DNA from: Sphingomonas cavernae
GTDB lineage: Bacteria; Pseudomonadota; Alphaproteobacteria; Sphingomonadales; Sphingomonadaceae
Reading direction: 5' to 3'
NCBI RefSeq assembly: GCF_003590775.1
Contig: NZ_QYUM01000003.1
Coordinates: 808,501 to 872,500, forward strand
DNA: 64,000 nucleotides
In this document: piece after piece, positions 46,359 through 53,999 of the stretch
Position numbering within the stretch: position 1 is the first letter of the stretch
How the letters are laid out: every line of letters begins with the position of its first letter
Translations under genes and position numbers: made by a program
Notes under the pieces: model-generated
Databases searched by the model: none
What the model was told of the DNA's origin: nothing
Seen by the model: only the letters and a program-made list of their open reading frames with translations

Positions 46359-47503
46359 GAGCCTTCTTTCGGTTGTTGGTCGGCTGCAGCCAGCAGACCG
46401 CGCCCCGCAAGATTGGTCATCAGAGCGCCGATTCCAAGGGTCCACGGCGCGGCGGCCTTGGATGTGGTGACGCGGTTGACGAGCGTGCCGAGCCGCTGCG
46501 TCGAAATGCGCACCACGTCGCCGGGCTTGTGCGTGAATCCGCGGCCTGGTTCGTCGCGATCCTGCACCGGCGCGAACAGCGTGCCGAGGAAGAGCGCGAA
46601 GCCGTCGGGATACTGATGTTCGCTGAGCGCTTGCGCGATCAGTGCGTCAGGATCGCGGCTGATCTCGCGCATCGAAGATGTTCCCTCCAGCCGATATCCA
46701 TCCTCGCCCTCGATGAGCAGATCGACCTTTGCGCCGCGCACATCGTCCATTGTGAATTTGTCGTCGAACAGGCGGATGAAGGGGCCGATCGCGCACGACG
46801 CATTGTTGTCCTTGGCCTTGCCCAGCAGCAGTGCGCTGCGCCCTTCGAAATCACGCAGGTTGACGTCGTTGCCGAGCGTGGCGCCGACCGCGCGCCCGGC
46901 CGAATTGACGACGAGCACGATCTCGGGTTCCGGGTTGTTCCAGGTCGAGTCCGAACGAACGCCTATGTCTGCGCCCCAGCCCACGCTGGCGAGCACGGGC
47001 GCCTTGGTGAAAATCTCTGCATCGGGGCCGATCGCGACTTCCAGATATTGCGACCACAGTGCTTCGTCGATCAGCGCTGCCTTGAGCTCGGCGGCCTCGG
47101 GCGAGCCGGGGATCACGGCGCGAATGCTTCCGCCGACTCGTGCCTCAAGCTTGCCGCGAACCGCACTCGCAGCGCTGGCGTCGCCTCGCGCGCGTTCCTC
47201 GATCACGCGTTCGATCGCCGAAACCGCGAAGGTGACTCCCGCAGCCTTGATGCATTGCAGATCAAGTGGCGGGAGCAGGCCGGGCGCACCGTCGATTGAA
47301 GCGGAAATGTCGAGCTCTTCAAGTGTGCCGAGGGGCGATCCGACAACGTTGTCCAAGTCGCGTCGATCAAGCAGGCCGGAAACGGTGGGCGCTACTGTCG
47401 CCATGTCATGGACGACACCGCCGCGCACCAGCACCGGGCTGGGGCCGGCTGCAGTTTCGATTCGGCCGATCAAGGTGGCCGATCGCCAATCTTCGGGCAG
47501 CAT
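46355..47503 (-). CDS. xylX: 2-keto-3-deoxy-xylonate dehydratase, FAH family
   Basis: 382 residues from the ATG at 47503, chosen because GAGG lies eight bases upstream and MLPEDWRSATLIGRI resembles the Caulobacter XylX N-terminus. Longer starts (TTG 47533 or 47548, ATG 47578) exist, but the last is inside the operator. Fourth Weimberg step: 2-keto-3-deoxy-D-xylonate to 2,5-dioxopentanoate. Fumarylacetoacetate-hydrolase-like fold with GWGADIGVRSDSTWNNPEPE (metal-binding acids), ATLGNDVNLRDFEGRSALLLGKAKDNN and CAIGPFIRL. First gene of the seven-gene minus-strand xyl operon. Confidence 0.93.
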   Translation of the reverse strand: MLPEDWRSATLIGRIETAAGPSPVLVRGGVVHDMATVAPTVSGLLDRRDLDNVVGSPLGTLEELDISASIDGAPGLLPPLDLQCIKAAGVTFAVSAIERVIEERARGDASAASAVRGKLEARVGGSIRAVIPGSPEAAELKAALIDEALWSQYLEVAIGPDAEIFTKAPVLASVGWGADIGVRSDSTWNNPEPEIVLVVNSAGRAVGATLGNDVNLRDFEGRSALLLGKAKDNNASCAIGPFIRLFDDKFTMDDVRGAKVDLLIEGEDGYRLEGTSSMREISRDPDALIAQALSEHQYPDGFALFLGTLFAPVQDRDEPGRGFTHKPGDVVRISTQRLGTLVNRVTTSKAAAPWTLGIGALMTNLAGRGLLAAADQQPKEGS

Positions 47504-47563
47504 TTCCGCCGCCTCGAACTCGCACCACGCCAAATCCCGCTCTCCCAAAACTATTCCTTCTTG

Positions 47564-47602
47564 TGATAGCGCTACCATCGTTGGCAATAGGCCATCTGTC
47601 AA
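47564..47602 (-). promoter_or_regulatory. xylX operon promoter with operator TGATAGCGCTACCA
   Basis: On the minus strand a perfect TTGACA (47597-47602) is followed after 17-18 bases by (G)ATGGTA, and the palindrome TGGTAGCGCTATCA (plus-strand 47564-47577) covers the -10 region. The layout is the same as at xylD. About 60 bases of leader remain before the chosen xylX start. Confidence 0.65.
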
Positions 47603-47675
47603 GCGTCGAGATGCGTGGACGCGGAGCAGGAAAACGTCATTGCGGACATCCGGGGCGGACGGATTACACTGGGCC

Positions 47676-48308
47676 ATGGTCAAACGATTCGCCCCGCTCA
47701 TATTGTTTCTTGGGTTCGCTGCGCCGGTCGCTGCGCAGGAGGCGCCGCCAGCCGCGCCCGCGCAGTCGGCGGTGACGCCGATTCCCAAGGCCGTAACCGT
47801 GCGCGTCAGCCTGGAGACGGGGGCGGGAGCGATCGTGCTCGAGCTCGAAAAGGAACGGGCTCCCATCACCACCGCCAACTTCCTGCGCTATGTCGATCAG
47901 AAGAAGTTCGACGGCGCGACCTTTTACCGTGCGATGAAGGCCGGATCGGCCGGATTGATCCAGGGTGGCGCGAAGAACGCGCTGCCGCCGATCGCGCACG
48001 AGCCGACCACGGTGACCAGGCTGCAGCATGTCGAAGGCACGATCTCGATGGCGCGCTACGCGCCGGGGACTGCAACGGGCGACTTCTTCATCACCGTTGG
48101 CGGCATGCCATCGCTCGATGCCAATCCAGCGGCGCCAGGTGACAATCAGGGCTTCGCAGCGTTCGGGCGTGTTGTCGAGGGAATGGACGTGGTGCGCAAA
48201 ATCCTCGAGGCCCCAATCTCACCGACCGCAGGCGAGGGCGTGATGAAGGGGCAGATGCTCGCCGATCCCGTGAAGATCGTGGCCGCGCGCCGTGTGGCAC
48301 CGAAATGA
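47676..48308 (+). CDS. Exported peptidyl-prolyl cis-trans isomerase, cyclophilin type
   Basis: 210 residues from the ATG at 47676; the frame is open far upstream, but there it only shadows xylX. A signal peptide (about residues 1-20, APVAAQ) followed by a Pro/Ala-rich linker places it in the periplasm. Cyclophilin domain: ERAPITTANFLRYVDQKKFDGATFYRAM, a GLIQGG loop and the GTISMARYAPGTATGDFFITVG active-site segment, then GFAAFGRVVEGMDVV. It helps proline isomerisation in exported proteins. Divergent from the xyl operon; ATGA overlap with the next gene. Confidence 0.93.
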   Translation: MVKRFAPLILFLGFAAPVAAQEAPPAAPAQSAVTPIPKAVTVRVSLETGAGAIVLELEKERAPITTANFLRYVDQKKFDGATFYRAMKAGSAGLIQGGAKNALPPIAHEPTTVTRLQHVEGTISMARYAPGTATGDFFITVGGMPSLDANPAAPGDNQGFAAFGRVVEGMDVVRKILEAPISPTAGEGVMKGQMLADPVKIVAARRVAPK

Positions 48309-48610
48309 CAGCCTATGTGATCGTCTGGGAATTCGAAGTGCCAGCGATGCGTGTTGCGGAGTTTGAGCAAGCCTATGGTTCGGGCGGCCCCTGGGCGGCG
48401 CTCTTTGCGCGCGCGGACGGCTATCTTGGTACCGAATTGCTGTGCTGCGCCGAGCGTCCCGGGCGCTATCTCACGATCGACCGCTGGGAGTCGGAGACCG
48501 CGTTCGAGATGTTCAAGCGGCTTTTCGGCGCGGAATATGTTGCGCTCGACAAGAGCCTTGAAGGCATTGCCTCGACCGAGACGCGGATCGGCGCCTTCAA
48601 CCTTCCGTAA
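48305..48610 (+). CDS. Small ABM-like (dimeric ferredoxin-fold) protein
   Basis: 101 residues, starting in the cyclophilin stop (ATGA). YVIVWEFEVPAMRVAEFEQAY and YLTIDRWESETAFEMFKR match the antibiotic-biosynthesis-monooxygenase/heme-degrading dimeric alpha-beta-barrel pattern. Such proteins are often oxygenases or merely dimerisation folds; no activity can be assigned. Cytoplasmic and translationally coupled to the cyclophilin gene. Its 3' end overlaps the converging racemase gene by 14 bases. Confidence 0.72.
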   Translation: MTAYVIVWEFEVPAMRVAEFEQAYGSGGPWAALFARADGYLGTELLCCAERPGRYLTIDRWESETAFEMFKRLFGAEYVALDKSLEGIASTETRIGAFNLP

Positions 48611-49328
48611 CCGGCCCGCCGCGCCATGTTGGCATGGCTCGCTCGCCAAGCGAAACCGCGAAGCCCGCGGTGGCGAGCAGGTGCGTGGAATTGAGCGTGG
48701 GCAGAGGGGATATCTCAGGCGTGATGAGCAGCGGGATTTCGGTGCAGACCAGCGCCACGGCATCGCAGCCCTGCGCCTTCAGCCGCTCGATAATATTGAG
48801 ATAGACGGCGCGCGAGGAATCGGTGACGATACCGACGCAGAGTTCCTCGAAAATGACGCGGTTGATCACTTCGCGCTCGGCGGGCTCGGGGACGACGTGA
48901 TCAATCCCGCGCGCGCCAAGGGCACGCGGGTAGACTGGGCCTTCCATTGTGTAGGCGGTGCCGAGAATGCCAACCCGGCTATATCCTTCCTCCGCCGCCC
49001 GATCGGCCACGACCTCGGCAATATTGAGCCCGGGCAACGCGAAATCCGGGCCGGGCGTCTCGAGCGCGATATGCGCAGTGTTGTCGGGGCAGATAAAGAA
49101 TTGTGCTCCTGCGGCTTTCAGCCGCGCGATGCTCACCGCGAAGGTTTGGCGGATCGCGGCGTGATCGCCTGTATCCCAGGCTGCGATGCTGCGGCCCATG
49201 GGGACATAGTCGAGCGTCAGATCAGCATGATCGTGTGCGCCGAAGCGCTCATAGCCCAGGTGGCAGAAGGTCAGGTAGCACAGCGCGGACCCGTCGGGGC
49301 TATGTGCGAGGATGCCGGTATGGATCAT
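48597..49328 (-). CDS. Aspartate/glutamate racemase family protein
   Basis: 243 residues from the ATG at 49328, with GGGAG seven bases upstream. Cofactor-independent Asp/Glu/hydantoin racemase fold with two catalytic cysteines: FFICPDNTAHI and ALVCTEIPLL. The VGILGTAYTMEGPVYPRAL segment is the conserved phosphate/substrate loop. It would interconvert L- and D-aspartate or a related amino acid. A solitary gene on the minus strand, divergent from the sulfotransferase, with a perfect 16-bp palindrome in the interval. Confidence 0.9.
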   Translation of the reverse strand: MIHTGILAHSPDGSALCYLTFCHLGYERFGAHDHADLTLDYVPMGRSIAAWDTGDHAAIRQTFAVSIARLKAAGAQFFICPDNTAHIALETPGPDFALPGLNIAEVVADRAAEEGYSRVGILGTAYTMEGPVYPRALGARGIDHVVPEPAEREVINRVIFEELCVGIVTDSSRAVYLNIIERLKAQGCDAVALVCTEIPLLITPEISPLPTLNSTHLLATAGFAVSLGERAMPTWRGGPVTEG

Positions 49329-49395
49329 CTTGAACTCCCGATCGCAGTGGTGCCCGGCTTCATAAACGCTGAGCCGCTTCAATTCGATGCGCTGG

Positions 49396-49411
49396 TGTGA
49401 CAATTGTCACA
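49396..49411. promoter_or_regulatory. Perfect 16-bp palindrome TGTGACAATTGTCACA
   Basis: Fully self-complementary, located between the divergent racemase and sulfotransferase genes, 68 bases from one start and 101 from the other. The TGTGA...TCACA ends recall CRP/FNR-family half-sites, but the spacing is also compatible with GntR or AsnC proteins. A likely operator for one or both genes. Confidence 0.5.
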
Positions 49412-49511
49412 GCAGGTTTGCGGCAAGATGTGGAATGGGGCGCCGCGACCTGTTGGCGACAGCCGATACGGGAAGGCCGTGGGGGCATTCCCGTCGTGAC
49501 CGGAGACATCA

Positions 49512-50423
49512 ATGCACACGCAGCACGCATGGCCGCGCAAGACGCGCGAAATGTGCAATCATCACATGGATTCCACGATCTGGAATGATTTCCGGTTTCG
49601 CGACAACGACATCGTGATCGCCACTTACGCGAAATCGGGTACGACGTGGACGCAGCAGATCGTGGGGCAACTGCTCAATGCGGGCATTGAGGACGTGCCC
49701 GTCGCCGAGCTTTCGCCCTGGCTCGATCTGCGCATTCCACCCAAGGCGGAAAAGCTGGCGCTGGTCGAGGCACAGGTGCAGCGCCGCTTCGTCAAGACAC
49801 ATTTGCCCGTCGACGCGCTCGTTTTCAGCCCCAGCGCAAAATATCTCTACATCGGACGCGACGGGCGCGATGTGGTGTGGAGCCTGTTCAACCATTTCAG
49901 CAATGCGAATGACGATTTCTACGCTGCCCTCAACGACACGCCCGGCCGCGTCGGGCCGCCGGTGCCACGTCCGCCCGAGGATGTCGTGCAGTATTTCCGC
50001 GAATGGCTGGACGGTGACGGCTATCCGTTATGGCCGTTCTGGGAAAATATCCGGAGCTGGTGGGACGTCCGCGATCTGCCCAATGTCATGCTGCTCCATT
50101 TTGCCGATCTGCGCGCCGACCTTCCCGGGCAGATCCGCCTGATCGCGGACTTTCTCGAGATCGACGTCGATGAGGAGCGCTTTGACATGATCGTCGAGCA
50201 TTGCTCGTTCGACTATATGAAGAAACATGCAGCCAATGCTGCGCCACTGGGCGGCATCTTCTGGCGGGGAGGGGCGCAGACCTTCATCCACAAGGGCACC
50301 AACGGCCGCTGGCGCGACGCGCTTAGCGCCGAGGACAATGCGCGTTACACGGCGCTGGCCAACGAAAAGCTCGGGCCGGATTGTGCGCGGTGGCTGGCCG
50401 GCGCTGGGGTGCCCGCGCTCTGA
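49512..50423 (+). CDS. Sulfotransferase, cytosolic (SULT-like) type
   Basis: 303 residues from an ATG at 49512. Transfers sulfate from PAPS to an acceptor. The 5'-phosphosulfate loop YAKSGTTWTQQIV (about residues 39-51), the catalytic-His region FVKTHLPVD and the 3'-phosphate-binding YIGRDGRDVVWS with the later HKGTNGRWRD (in the place of the RKGxxGDW motif) are visible. The family resembles eukaryotic cytosolic sulfotransferases; bacterial members often act on small alcohols, phenols or steroids. The acceptor is unknown. It converges on the helicase gene. Confidence 0.92.
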   Translation: MHTQHAWPRKTREMCNHHMDSTIWNDFRFRDNDIVIATYAKSGTTWTQQIVGQLLNAGIEDVPVAELSPWLDLRIPPKAEKLALVEAQVQRRFVKTHLPVDALVFSPSAKYLYIGRDGRDVVWSLFNHFSNANDDFYAALNDTPGRVGPPVPRPPEDVVQYFREWLDGDGYPLWPFWENIRSWWDVRDLPNVMLLHFADLRADLPGQIRLIADFLEIDVDEERFDMIVEHCSFDYMKKHAANAAPLGGIFWRGGAQTFIHKGTNGRWRDALSAEDNARYTALANEKLGPDCARWLAGAGVPAL

Positions 50424-50432
50424 CCGAATCAC

Positions 50433-50454
50433 CGGTCGGAGCCTGCTCCGACCG
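50433..50454. terminator. Hairpin between convergent sulfotransferase and helicase genes
   Basis: A perfect 9-bp stem (CGGTCGGAG / CTCCGACCG) with a four-base loop in the 39-base gap between two converging genes. There is no strong T-run. Probably a shared bidirectional transcription stop. Confidence 0.55.
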
Positions 50455-50462
50455 ACGGTGTC

Positions 50463-51818
50463 TCAGCTACACAATTTGACGCTGAGGAAGCTCGGCATCG
50501 GACCGTTCCAGCCGTCATCGGGTTCGTTATCCGCGCTTTCGCGGTGCCGCTCGCGCGGGGCCCGGGCTTCGGGCCTGGGCTTCTTCTTTTCGTCTGCGGG
50601 ACGTGCGGCAGGCTCCACCTTTTCGGGCTTTGCCTTCTCAGACCTGACCTTTTCAGGTCTCGCCTTGGCACGCACTTCCTTCGCTTCGGTCTCGGCGGCT
50701 TTCGCCTTGCCGGCGACGCGCTCGATCTTCTGGCCGATCAGCTTCTCGATATTCTCGATCGCCTCGACATCGTCCTTCGTGATGAAGGTGAAGGCCTTGC
50801 CTGTCGCGCCCGCGCGGCCGGTGCGGCCGATGCGGTGGACATAGTCGTCGGGATGCCAGGGTGCGTCGAAATTGAATACGTGGCTCACGCCCTTCACGTC
50901 GAGGCCGCGCGCGGCGACGTCGGAGGCGACGAGCAGGTTGATCTCGCCCTTCTTGAACAGCTCAAGCTCGGCGAGGCGCGCGGGCTGATCCATGTCGCCA
51001 TGAATCTCTCCGGCCTTGTAGCCGTGGCGCTTCAGGCTTTTGGCGAGTTCGCGCACCGTGGTCTTGCGGTTGCAGAAGATGATCGCGGTGTTGACGTCTT
51101 CGGCGTCGATCACCGAACGGAGCACCTCGCGCTTCTTGCGCGCGTCTACCTCGACCAGCCGCTGCGTGATCTGCAGGTTGGCGCTCGCCGGACGCGATAC
51201 CTCGATCGACTTGGGGTTGGTCAGGAACTTGTCGGCCAGCTTCTTGATCGGCGGCGGCATGGTTGCGGAGAACAGCAGCGTCTGCCGGTTCTTGGGCAGC
51301 TTGGTGCAGATTTCCTCGATATCGGGAATGAACCCCATGTCGAGCATCCGGTCAGCCTCGTCGATCACGAGCAGGCCGCAGCCGGTGAGCAGGATGTTGC
51401 CGCGGCCGAACAAGTCCATCAGCCGTCCGGGCGTGGCGATCAGCACGTCGACGCCCTTTTCGAGCGCCTTGATCTGATCGCCCATCGACACGCCGCCAAT
51501 AAGCAGCGCCATCGAGAGCTTGTGATATTTTCCGTACTTCTCGAAATTCTCTGCCACCTGCGCGGCGAGTTCGCGCGTGGGCTCGAGGATCAGCGAGCGC
51601 GGCATGCGCGCACGGCTGCGGCCATGCGCAAGAATGTCGATCATGGGGAGGACGAAGGAGGCGGTCTTGCCCGTACCCGTCTGCGCGATGCCGATCAGGT
51701 CCTTCATCATGAGGACGGGCGGAATCGCCTGGCGCTGGATCGGCGTGGGTTCGTCATAGCCCGACTCGGCCACCGCGCGCAGAAGTTCGTCAGAAAGGCC
51801 GAGATCGGCAAAGCTCAT
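50463..51818 (-). CDS. DEAD-box RNA helicase (RhlE-like)
   Basis: 451 residues from the ATG at 51818 (MSFADLGLSDELL). ATP-dependent RNA unwinding in ribosome assembly or RNA decay. Q motif GYDEPTPIQRQAIP, Walker A AQTGTGKT, PTRELAAQ, DEAD in VIDEADRMLDMGF, SAT in FSATMPP, and C-domain motifs IIFCNRKTT, ASDVAARGLDV and HRIGRTGRAG are all intact. The last about 85 residues are a low-complexity Lys/Glu/Pro/Arg-rich tail typical of RNA-binding extensions. A nine-residue-longer start is possible. Confidence 0.96.
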   Translation of the reverse strand: MSFADLGLSDELLRAVAESGYDEPTPIQRQAIPPVLMMKDLIGIAQTGTGKTASFVLPMIDILAHGRSRARMPRSLILEPTRELAAQVAENFEKYGKYHKLSMALLIGGVSMGDQIKALEKGVDVLIATPGRLMDLFGRGNILLTGCGLLVIDEADRMLDMGFIPDIEEICTKLPKNRQTLLFSATMPPPIKKLADKFLTNPKSIEVSRPASANLQITQRLVEVDARKKREVLRSVIDAEDVNTAIIFCNRKTTVRELAKSLKRHGYKAGEIHGDMDQPARLAELELFKKGEINLLVASDVAARGLDVKGVSHVFNFDAPWHPDDYVHRIGRTGRAGATGKAFTFITKDDVEAIENIEKLIGQKIERVAGKAKAAETEAKEVRAKARPEKVRSEKAKPEKVEPAARPADEKKKPRPEARAPRERHRESADNEPDDGWNGPMPSFLSVKLCS

Positions 51819-51899
51819 ATTGTGTCCGGAAGCTGGGCGGGCCACATTCGCCGCCGAATGAGCGTGCGCGTGGCGGAAAAGCCTGTGAATGTCAAGATT

Positions 51900-52391
51900 T
51901 CAGCGGTCGGGCACCAGTGTACGAAAGCGCGATATCTCGCACTGGCCGCCAGAACGCGAATGGATCGTGTCGCGTTCGGCGCACATTTGGCCGTCCTGCG
52001 TCGGCTTGATGTAAAAGCCGTCGTAGAAATCGAGCGCGGGGCAATCATTTCCGAGCTTGGCGCGCATCCGCGTGCCGCCGCGCAACACGATGTCGACGCT
52101 GTCGCGCTTCGTAACCGACGCACCTGCGAGCGATTTGAGGGGGATGCAGCGCGGCGCCTTCTTCTCTTTCCATTTGATCGCCGACGCCGGAGGCATGACC
52201 TTGTTCGTGGCGGCGAGCGTTTGCGGCGAGCGGCGCTGCGGCTGGGTCTGGACGCGGATGATGACCTGCTCGCGCACCGTTACCTGCGCCAGGCGCATGG
52301 CGTTCGACGCGCGCGCGCCTCCCTCCGCCGCGATCGCGGATGTCGCGCTGCTTCCCGCCATCAACAAAACGGCGAGGCGAAGGCCAGTCAC
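51900..52391 (-). CDS. Exported hypothetical protein
   Basis: 163 residues from a GTG with GGGA upstream. Signal peptide about residues 1-22 (LLMAGSSATSAIAA). The mature part is basic and ends with a domain holding three cysteines (NDCPALDFYDGFYIKP, GQMCAERDTIHSR, CEISRF) and a preceding PRCIPLKSL. The pattern resembles small exported proteins widely annotated as hypothetical in Sphingomonas. No function can be given. It lies between the helicase and the divergent FAD dehydrogenase. Confidence 0.65.
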   Translation of the reverse strand: MTGLRLAVLLMAGSSATSAIAAEGGARASNAMRLAQVTVREQVIIRVQTQPQRRSPQTLAATNKVMPPASAIKWKEKKAPRCIPLKSLAGASVTKRDSVDIVLRGGTRMRAKLGNDCPALDFYDGFYIKPTQDGQMCAERDTIHSRSGGQCEISRFRTLVPDR

Positions 52392-52486
52392 GTATCAAGT
52401 CCCATGTCAGCCAACCCCAATGGCCCTTCCCGGTTGAACGCGCGATTAATTCCCTTCATCCCGACTATTGTCTAAATGCAAGCGTC

Positions 52487-53935
52487 ATGACTGCACCAGA
52501 CCCCCAGTTGCTCGATCGACTCGCCCGATTGCTCGGCCCCAAGGGCTATACGACCGACCGCGAGGTGATCGCGCCATGGCTGACCGACTGGCGCGGCCGC
52601 TTCCATGGCGACAGCGTCGCACTGCTCTCACCGGCTGACTCCGAAGAGGTCGCGGCGGTGGTGCGGCTTGCGGGCGAATATAATGCGCCGTTGGTGCCGC
52701 AGGGCGGAAACAGTTCGATGGTAGGCGGCGCCACCCCGCCAGCCGACGGATCGGCGCTGATCCTTTCACTCAGGCGGATGAACCGGATCCGCTCGATTTC
52801 CTCCGACGACGGTGTTGTCGTCGCAGAAGCCGGCGTGATTCTCGCCAATCTGCACGATGCAGTGGCGCAGCGCGGCATGCGCTTTCCGCTCACGCTGGGC
52901 GGCAAGGGATCCGCCACGGTCGGAGGGCTCGTGTCCACCAATGCCGGGGGCACGCAAGTGTTGCGCTTCGGCACGATGCGCGCGCTGACGCTGGGAATAG
53001 AGGCGATCCTCCCCGACGGTTCGCGCTTCGATGGGCTCAATCCGCTCAAAAAGGACAACCGCGGCTATGACATCCGCCATCTGCTGGTGGGCGCCGAAGG
53101 CACGCTTGGCATCATTACCGCGGCGAGCCTCAGGCTCGTGCCCGCGATCCTCGACCGCGCGGTTGGCTGGATCGGTGTCGACAGCCCGCATCAGGCGCTC
53201 AAATTGTTGCGGCTGATAGAGGGGCGGGCGGGGGACGCGATCGAAGGGTTCGAAATCGTGCCCGCCGATTCGCTTTCACTGGTGCTGCGGCATATCCCCG
53301 GAACACGCGCGCCGCTTGCTGGCGAGCACCCGTGGCATGTTCTTGTCGAACTCGACCGCAGCGATCCCGCCGCGGAGGCTCCCGCGTCCCAGCTCGAGGC
53401 ACTGCTCGCCGCCGCATTGGCCGAAGGGCTGTGCCGCGACGCGACGATCGCTGTCAGCGAGGCGCAGGCCGAGGCGTTCTGGAAGCTGCGCGATTCGATC
53501 TCCGAGGCCGAGCGCGCGAACGGTCCGGCGCTGCAGCACGACATCTCGGTGCCAGTGTCGGGAATGCCCGATTTCATGCTGTCCGCCGCCGACGAGATCC
53601 GGCGCACCTATCCCGGCGTCAGCGTCAGTGCCTATGGGCACCTGGGCGATGGCAATGTCCATTTTCACGTTCGCGCGCCCGATGATGCACCCACAGAGTG
53701 GCAGACAAGCGCAGGACCGACGATCAGTCCGCACGTCCACGACCTTGTCGTGGCGGCGGGCGGGTCGATTTCCGCGGAGCACGGAATCGGGCAGATGAAG
53801 CTGGCGGAGAATGTGCGGCTCGCCGATCCGGCGCGGCTGATGGCGCTCTCAGCGATCAAGGCGGCGATCGATCCCAAGCATTTGCTCAACCCTGGGAAAT
53901 TAGTCCCGCTTGCAACGGACGAAGCAGCGCCATAA
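52487..53935 (+). CDS. FAD-binding 2-hydroxyacid dehydrogenase (GlcD/D-2-hydroxyglutarate type)
   Basis: 482 residues from the ATG at 52487; the frame is open upstream without family sequence. N-terminal FAD_binding_4 (PCMH) domain with LVPQGGNSSMVGGATPP and GKGSATVGGLVSTNAGGTQVLRFG. The C-terminal FAD-oxidase domain has HLGDGNVHFHV (metal-binding histidines), SISAEHGIGQMK and DPKHLLNPGKL. The set is characteristic of D-lactate/glycolate/D-2-hydroxyglutarate dehydrogenases, and the HGIGxxK ending fits the last best. Electron acceptor unknown. Not linked to neighbours by overlap. Confidence 0.9.
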   Translation: MTAPDPQLLDRLARLLGPKGYTTDREVIAPWLTDWRGRFHGDSVALLSPADSEEVAAVVRLAGEYNAPLVPQGGNSSMVGGATPPADGSALILSLRRMNRIRSISSDDGVVVAEAGVILANLHDAVAQRGMRFPLTLGGKGSATVGGLVSTNAGGTQVLRFGTMRALTLGIEAILPDGSRFDGLNPLKKDNRGYDIRHLLVGAEGTLGIITAASLRLVPAILDRAVGWIGVDSPHQALKLLRLIEGRAGDAIEGFEIVPADSLSLVLRHIPGTRAPLAGEHPWHVLVELDRSDPAAEAPASQLEALLAAALAEGLCRDATIAVSEAQAEAFWKLRDSISEAERANGPALQHDISVPVSGMPDFMLSAADEIRRTYPGVSVSAYGHLGDGNVHFHVRAPDDAPTEWQTSAGPTISPHVHDLVVAAGGSISAEHGIGQMKLAENVRLADPARLMALSAIKAAIDPKHLLNPGKLVPLATDEAAP

Positions 53936-53999
53936 ACGGCGCAATCAAAGTTCTGCCCGACGGGGCATCCCAGAGCACGTAATTTCAGGAGAATGGTAA

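Noticed and set aside
47504-47578. Longer xylX start at the ATG at 47578
   Set aside because: That ATG lies within the operator palindrome and has no Shine-Dalgarno sequence; the ATG at 47503 has GAGG and fits family N-termini.
46713-47675. Long upstream open extension of the cyclophilin frame
   Set aside because: It overlaps xylX on the opposite strand and lacks domains; the signal peptide begins at 47676.
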